40,925 nucleotides of DNA from Planctomycetota bacterium (GTDB lineage: Bacteria > Planctomycetota > JAJSAM01 > JAJVHW01): positions 1-40,925 of the forward strand of contig JAIOPE010000080.1 of NCBI GenBank assembly GCA_021414065.1, in the 5' to 3' direction. Below, piece after piece: positions 38,590-40,925 of this stretch; position 1 is the stretch's first letter, and the number at the start of each line of letters is the position of its first letter. Made by a program: the position numbers and the translations under genes. The notes under the pieces were generated by a model. It had not been told where the DNA came from, searched no databases, and saw nothing but the letters and a program-made list of their open reading frames with translations.

Positions 38590-39200
38590 TGGCCGCGCAC
38601 GCCTTCGCCGAGCGGCTTCGCGCGCGCGCGCTGATCCGCCTGATCCCCACGCTCGGGCCGCAGTGGGTGCTCGTCACGGACTCCGGCACGCCGGCGCTGC
38701 CGCCTGACGAGCCGGGACCGCGAGCTGTCGTTGCGACCTCGACGTCCACGGCGCCTCGCGGGTCCGTGCGCGGCGCGGCGGATCGTCTGCCGATCCAGAG
38801 CGAATCGGCCACCGGAGTGCTGGTGTTCGCGCTCCACGGGATCGAATTGCTCGCGACGTCGGCCACGGAAGCGAGGCGTCTCCTGCAACCCGGGGGCGTC
38901 GTGGTGTTCCTGTCGGCGTGGCGCGCCGATCAGGTCGAGGCGCTCGACTCGGTCCTGCAACGCGCCGGACTCACGCCCTGGCGACGCGTCGCGATCCGAC
39001 GTACGGGCGTCGCGCCGTCGGCGCTCACTCGCGCGCTCCCGTGGATCGAGGAGCGCCGCGCGGCGGCGGCGACGGGTGCCGAGCGCGTAGAGTGCGCGAT
39101 CGTGGCCAGACGCGCCGGCGGCGTGGAGGCCGACCTTCCGACGTCGGCGTCGGTACTCTCGTCGATGTTCGTGCCGCGGTTCGCGCGGCGCCCTCGTTGA
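38589..39200 (+). CDS. Hypothetical protein with methyltransferase-like C-terminal half
   Basis: The 203-aa protein starts at the ATG at 38589, overlapping the epimerase stop; a GTG at 38586 is in the same frame. ATGVLVFALHGIELLATSAT and EARRLLQPGGVVVFLSAWRA, then LQRAGLTPWRRVAI, resemble the later strands of class I SAM methyltransferases (the L-K-P-G-G turn). The N-terminal third lacks a clear G-x-G-x-G SAM-binding loop, so activity is uncertain. Coupling to the epimerase suggests a role in glycan or glycolipid modification, which is inference. Confidence 0.6.
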   Translation: MAAHAFAERLRARALIRLIPTLGPQWVLVTDSGTPALPPDEPGPRAVVATSTSTAPRGSVRGAADRLPIQSESATGVLVFALHGIELLATSATEARRLLQPGGVVVFLSAWRADQVEALDSVLQRAGLTPWRRVAIRRTGVAPSALTRALPWIEERRAAAATGAERVECAIVARRAGGVEADLPTSASVLSSMFVPRFARRPR

Positions 39201-39535
39201 TCACAGGGGATCGACCGCGGCGGCGACGTGGCGCAGCGGTGGACGCCCTCGCGCGCAGAGAAAATCTAGCAGCCTGTCGGTTGACGCCCTCGACCTCGCA
39301 ACCGACGACTCCGACAGGCTGCTAGCAGCCCGTCGGAGTAGTGGGTTGCCTCGGCCGACCCCGTGGCCGACGGGCTGCTAGCTTGTACTACCGCGCGAGG
39401 GCGTTTCCTGGCTTCGCGCGGGCCTTCGCCGCGGTCGAGACCCGATTCGCGACGGAATCGCGACGACTTGAGTGCGAGCGAGGCGATTCGGACGCGCGCA
39501 GGGGCTGCCGGTCGCGCGAATCCGCCCCGTTCGAC
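39201..39535. other. 335-bp gap with paired hairpins next to the transposase gene
   Basis: No gene is seen. The main content is the hairpin pair at 39266-39381. The remaining 154 bp before the transposase stop show only an imperfect dyad (CGATTC/GAATCG near 39442). This is likely the non-coding left end of the insertion element plus host flank. Confidence 0.5.
39266..39381. repeat. Two abutting inverted repeats sharing a CTAG, probable IS end or palindromic target
   Basis: First pair: CTAGCAGCCTGTCGG (39266-39280) with its exact complement at 39311-39325. Second pair: CTAGCAGCCCGTCGG (39322-39336) with its exact complement at 39367-39381. The 15-bp arms of the two pairs differ at one base and the pairs share CTAG at 39322-39325. 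An inner stem GTCGGTTG (39276-39283) with CAACCGAC (39299-39306) competes with the first. This could be terminal repeats of the IS, or palindromic repeats used as its target. Confidence 0.75.
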
Positions 39536-40915
39536 CTATCCGACCGCGGCTTGTGCGGCGCGAGGCGTAGCGGCGGCCACACGAGCGAAGAGCTTGAGCA
39601 GGTTGTGGGCCGTGCAGTGGAGTCGCCACTCGGCCCGGGCCTTGGTCAGACCTCGATGCAGGAAACGCCGGAAGCCCCGGGCCTCCTTGATCTGTCCGAA
39701 GACCGGCTCGACCGTCTGCTTGCGCAGTCGGTAAGGACTGTCCCAGCCGCCCGCGCGAAGCTTCTCGCGCATCGCCGTTGCGAGCGGCCCCTTCTTCTTC
39801 TCTTCGCCGCCCGTCGCGCTCGCGTCTCCGTGCTTCTGACGGCCCGTCGCCACGTAGCCGTCGATCTTCCGCGCGTCGAGCGCAGCCAGGTTCTCCTCCG
39901 AGCAGTAGCCCGCGTCCGCGGACACCTGCACGGGCTTCGATCCCGTGTTCGCCTCGATCTGATCGAGCATCGGCGCGAGCTGCGCCGCGTCGTTCTGCTC
40001 CGCGCACAGGCCTGCCGCCACGATCACCTGGTCATCTGCGTCCACCGCGCCCTGCGCGTTGTACGCCTGCGTGTAGCCGTCCTTCGTCTTCATGATGTGG
40101 CTCTCCGGATCGGTGAAGTTGCTCTGTGCCTTGTCGTCCGGCAAGCCGTCGAGCGCCTTGGGCACGCGGCCACGCGGCTTCTCTCCCGTCTCCGCTTCCT
40201 TCGCCGCCCGCTCCGCTGCGATCTGCTCCGCCTTCTCCTTCGCCTCGCCCTCAAGGCGGTCCTTGGCCGCTCGCACCTTCGCCAGCTTGCGCACCGCGTT
40301 CGTCACGTACTCGGGGACTTCGTCACCGCGCTTGTCCTTGCCGTGCTTCTGGTCCTCCTCTGCGTCCGCCTGGTCGGCCTGCGCCTTCCACGCCTCCACC
40401 TTCTTCGCGAGTTCCGGCTCCGCCTCCTTCATCCGCTTGTAGCTCATCGCCGCGTGCTTGCTCGCGTTGGCCGCGACCTTCGTCCCGTCGAGCGACACGT
40501 GCCCGAGCTTCGCCATCCCCGCGTCCCGGCAGAGCTGGAGTACCTGCACGAAGAGCTCCGAGATCACGTCCCAGTGCTTCGTCCGGAAGGCGCAGATCGT
40601 GTCGTGGTCCGGGCGCTCGGAGCCCACGAGCGCTCGGAAGTCCAGCCGCTCCTCACACGCGATCTCGATCTTGCGCGACGAGACGATCCCTCGGCAGCAC
40701 GCGTAGAGCAGGAGTGCGACCATCAGGCGCGGGTCGTACGGCGGCTGCCCCTTCGCATTGTCGTACCTCGCGTAGATCGTCGAGAGGTTCAGGTCCTCCG
40801 TCGCGACCTTGCGGACGAAGTGCACCAGATGGCCGGACGGAACCAGGTCTCGGAACGCCGGCGGGAAGAACTCGCACTGGTCCGGACTCCACGCGCGGAA
40901 CACGGTCTTCGACAT
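39536..40915 (-). CDS. IS1182-family DDE transposase
   Basis: The 459-aa protein starts at the ATG at 40915 and is complete. The N-terminal domain (VPSGHLVHFVRKVATEDLNL, YDPRLMVALLLYACCRGIVS, HDTICAFRTKH) is the DUF772-type region of IS5/IS1182 transposases. Catalytic acids fit HVSLDGTKVAANAS (first Asp), VQVSADAGYCSEENLAAL (second Asp) and RKQTVEPVFGQIKEARGFRR (Glu). A charged Lys/Glu/Ala-rich coiled insertion separates the first Asp from NFTDPESHIMKTKDGYTQAY, as in the IS1182 family. No frameshift or internal stop is seen, so it may be active. Confidence 0.92.
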   Translation of the reverse strand: MSKTVFRAWSPDQCEFFPPAFRDLVPSGHLVHFVRKVATEDLNLSTIYARYDNAKGQPPYDPRLMVALLLYACCRGIVSSRKIEIACEERLDFRALVGSERPDHDTICAFRTKHWDVISELFVQVLQLCRDAGMAKLGHVSLDGTKVAANASKHAAMSYKRMKEAEPELAKKVEAWKAQADQADAEEDQKHGKDKRGDEVPEYVTNAVRKLAKVRAAKDRLEGEAKEKAEQIAAERAAKEAETGEKPRGRVPKALDGLPDDKAQSNFTDPESHIMKTKDGYTQAYNAQGAVDADDQVIVAAGLCAEQNDAAQLAPMLDQIEANTGSKPVQVSADAGYCSEENLAALDARKIDGYVATGRQKHGDASATGGEEKKKGPLATAMREKLRAGGWDSPYRLRKQTVEPVFGQIKEARGFRRFLHRGLTKARAEWRLHCTAHNLLKLFARVAAATPRAAQAAVG

Positions 40916-40925
40916 GCCCAGATCA

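Larger units (their letters stand above)
39266..40925 (-). mobile_element. IS1182-type insertion element, right end outside window
   Basis: The element contains the complete transposase frame on the minus strand and, downstream of it, the hairpin pair that may include the left terminal repeat. Only 10 bp lie beyond the transposase start before the window edge, so the right end and target duplication are not visible. The left boundary is uncertain; it could be 39266, 39322 or 39381. Confidence 0.55.

Noticed and set aside
39225-39265. tRNA-like stretch with a TGGCGCAGCGG box before the hairpins
   Set aside because: The D-stem, anticodon stem and T-arm do not form; the resemblance is limited to the box.

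Overview
The window is a very GC-rich chromosomal segment (C or G at most third codon positions) from a Gram-negative-type bacterium. The gene content suggests a planctomycete or a close relative: secreted proteins with NHL, ankyrin, FG-GAP/ASPIC-UnbV and squalene-cyclase-like repeats, a membrane-anchored multihaem cytochrome, a WD40 domain in a membrane protein and a Pkn-type kinase. No rRNA or tRNA gene is present, so this placement is inference from gene families only. TGA and TAG are both ordinary stop codons here.

Left part (1-8.5 kb). A minus-strand pair, ruvC followed by an exported protein cut by the window edge, diverges from a tight ispD-ispF-cysS operon whose start and stop codons overlap. 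ispF carries a Lys/Ala/Pro-rich tail. Two paralogous secreted NHL-propeller proteins converge on cysS with no spacer.

Middle part (8.5-29.4 kb). In order: a secreted metallopeptidase-like protein with a degenerate active site; a DUF1778-GNAT toxin-antitoxin pair with an operator-like palindrome and a 13-bp tandem repeat at the gene junction; a secreted protein with about 19 ankyrin repeats; and a membrane-anchored squalene-cyclase-like protein. The last diverges from a redox cluster made of a pentahaem cytochrome with TPRs, an overlapping FG-GAP/ASPIC-UnbV lipoprotein and a small cytochrome c resembling the SoxA C-terminal haem domain. Then come a small lipoprotein, a secreted thioredoxin-fold protein, mobB coupled to a ClC-CBS-TrkA_C channel, a heavily modified Tex protein and a TlpA-like protein.

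Right part (29.4-40.9 kb). A minus-strand peptide-ABC operon resembles yejA-yejB-yejE. Its YejB-like permease has a complete seven-bladed WD40-type propeller inserted in the first extracytoplasmic loop, the most unusual architecture in the window. The binding-protein gene upstream is split by one in-frame TAG, and its 5' region has hairpins with GNRA-type loops. No ATPase gene is visible. Next are a membrane-anchored Ser/Thr kinase, a DUF420-like membrane protein, a sugar-nucleotide epimerase coupled to a methyltransferase-like protein, paired CTAG-bounded hairpins, and an IS1182-type transposase running to the right edge.
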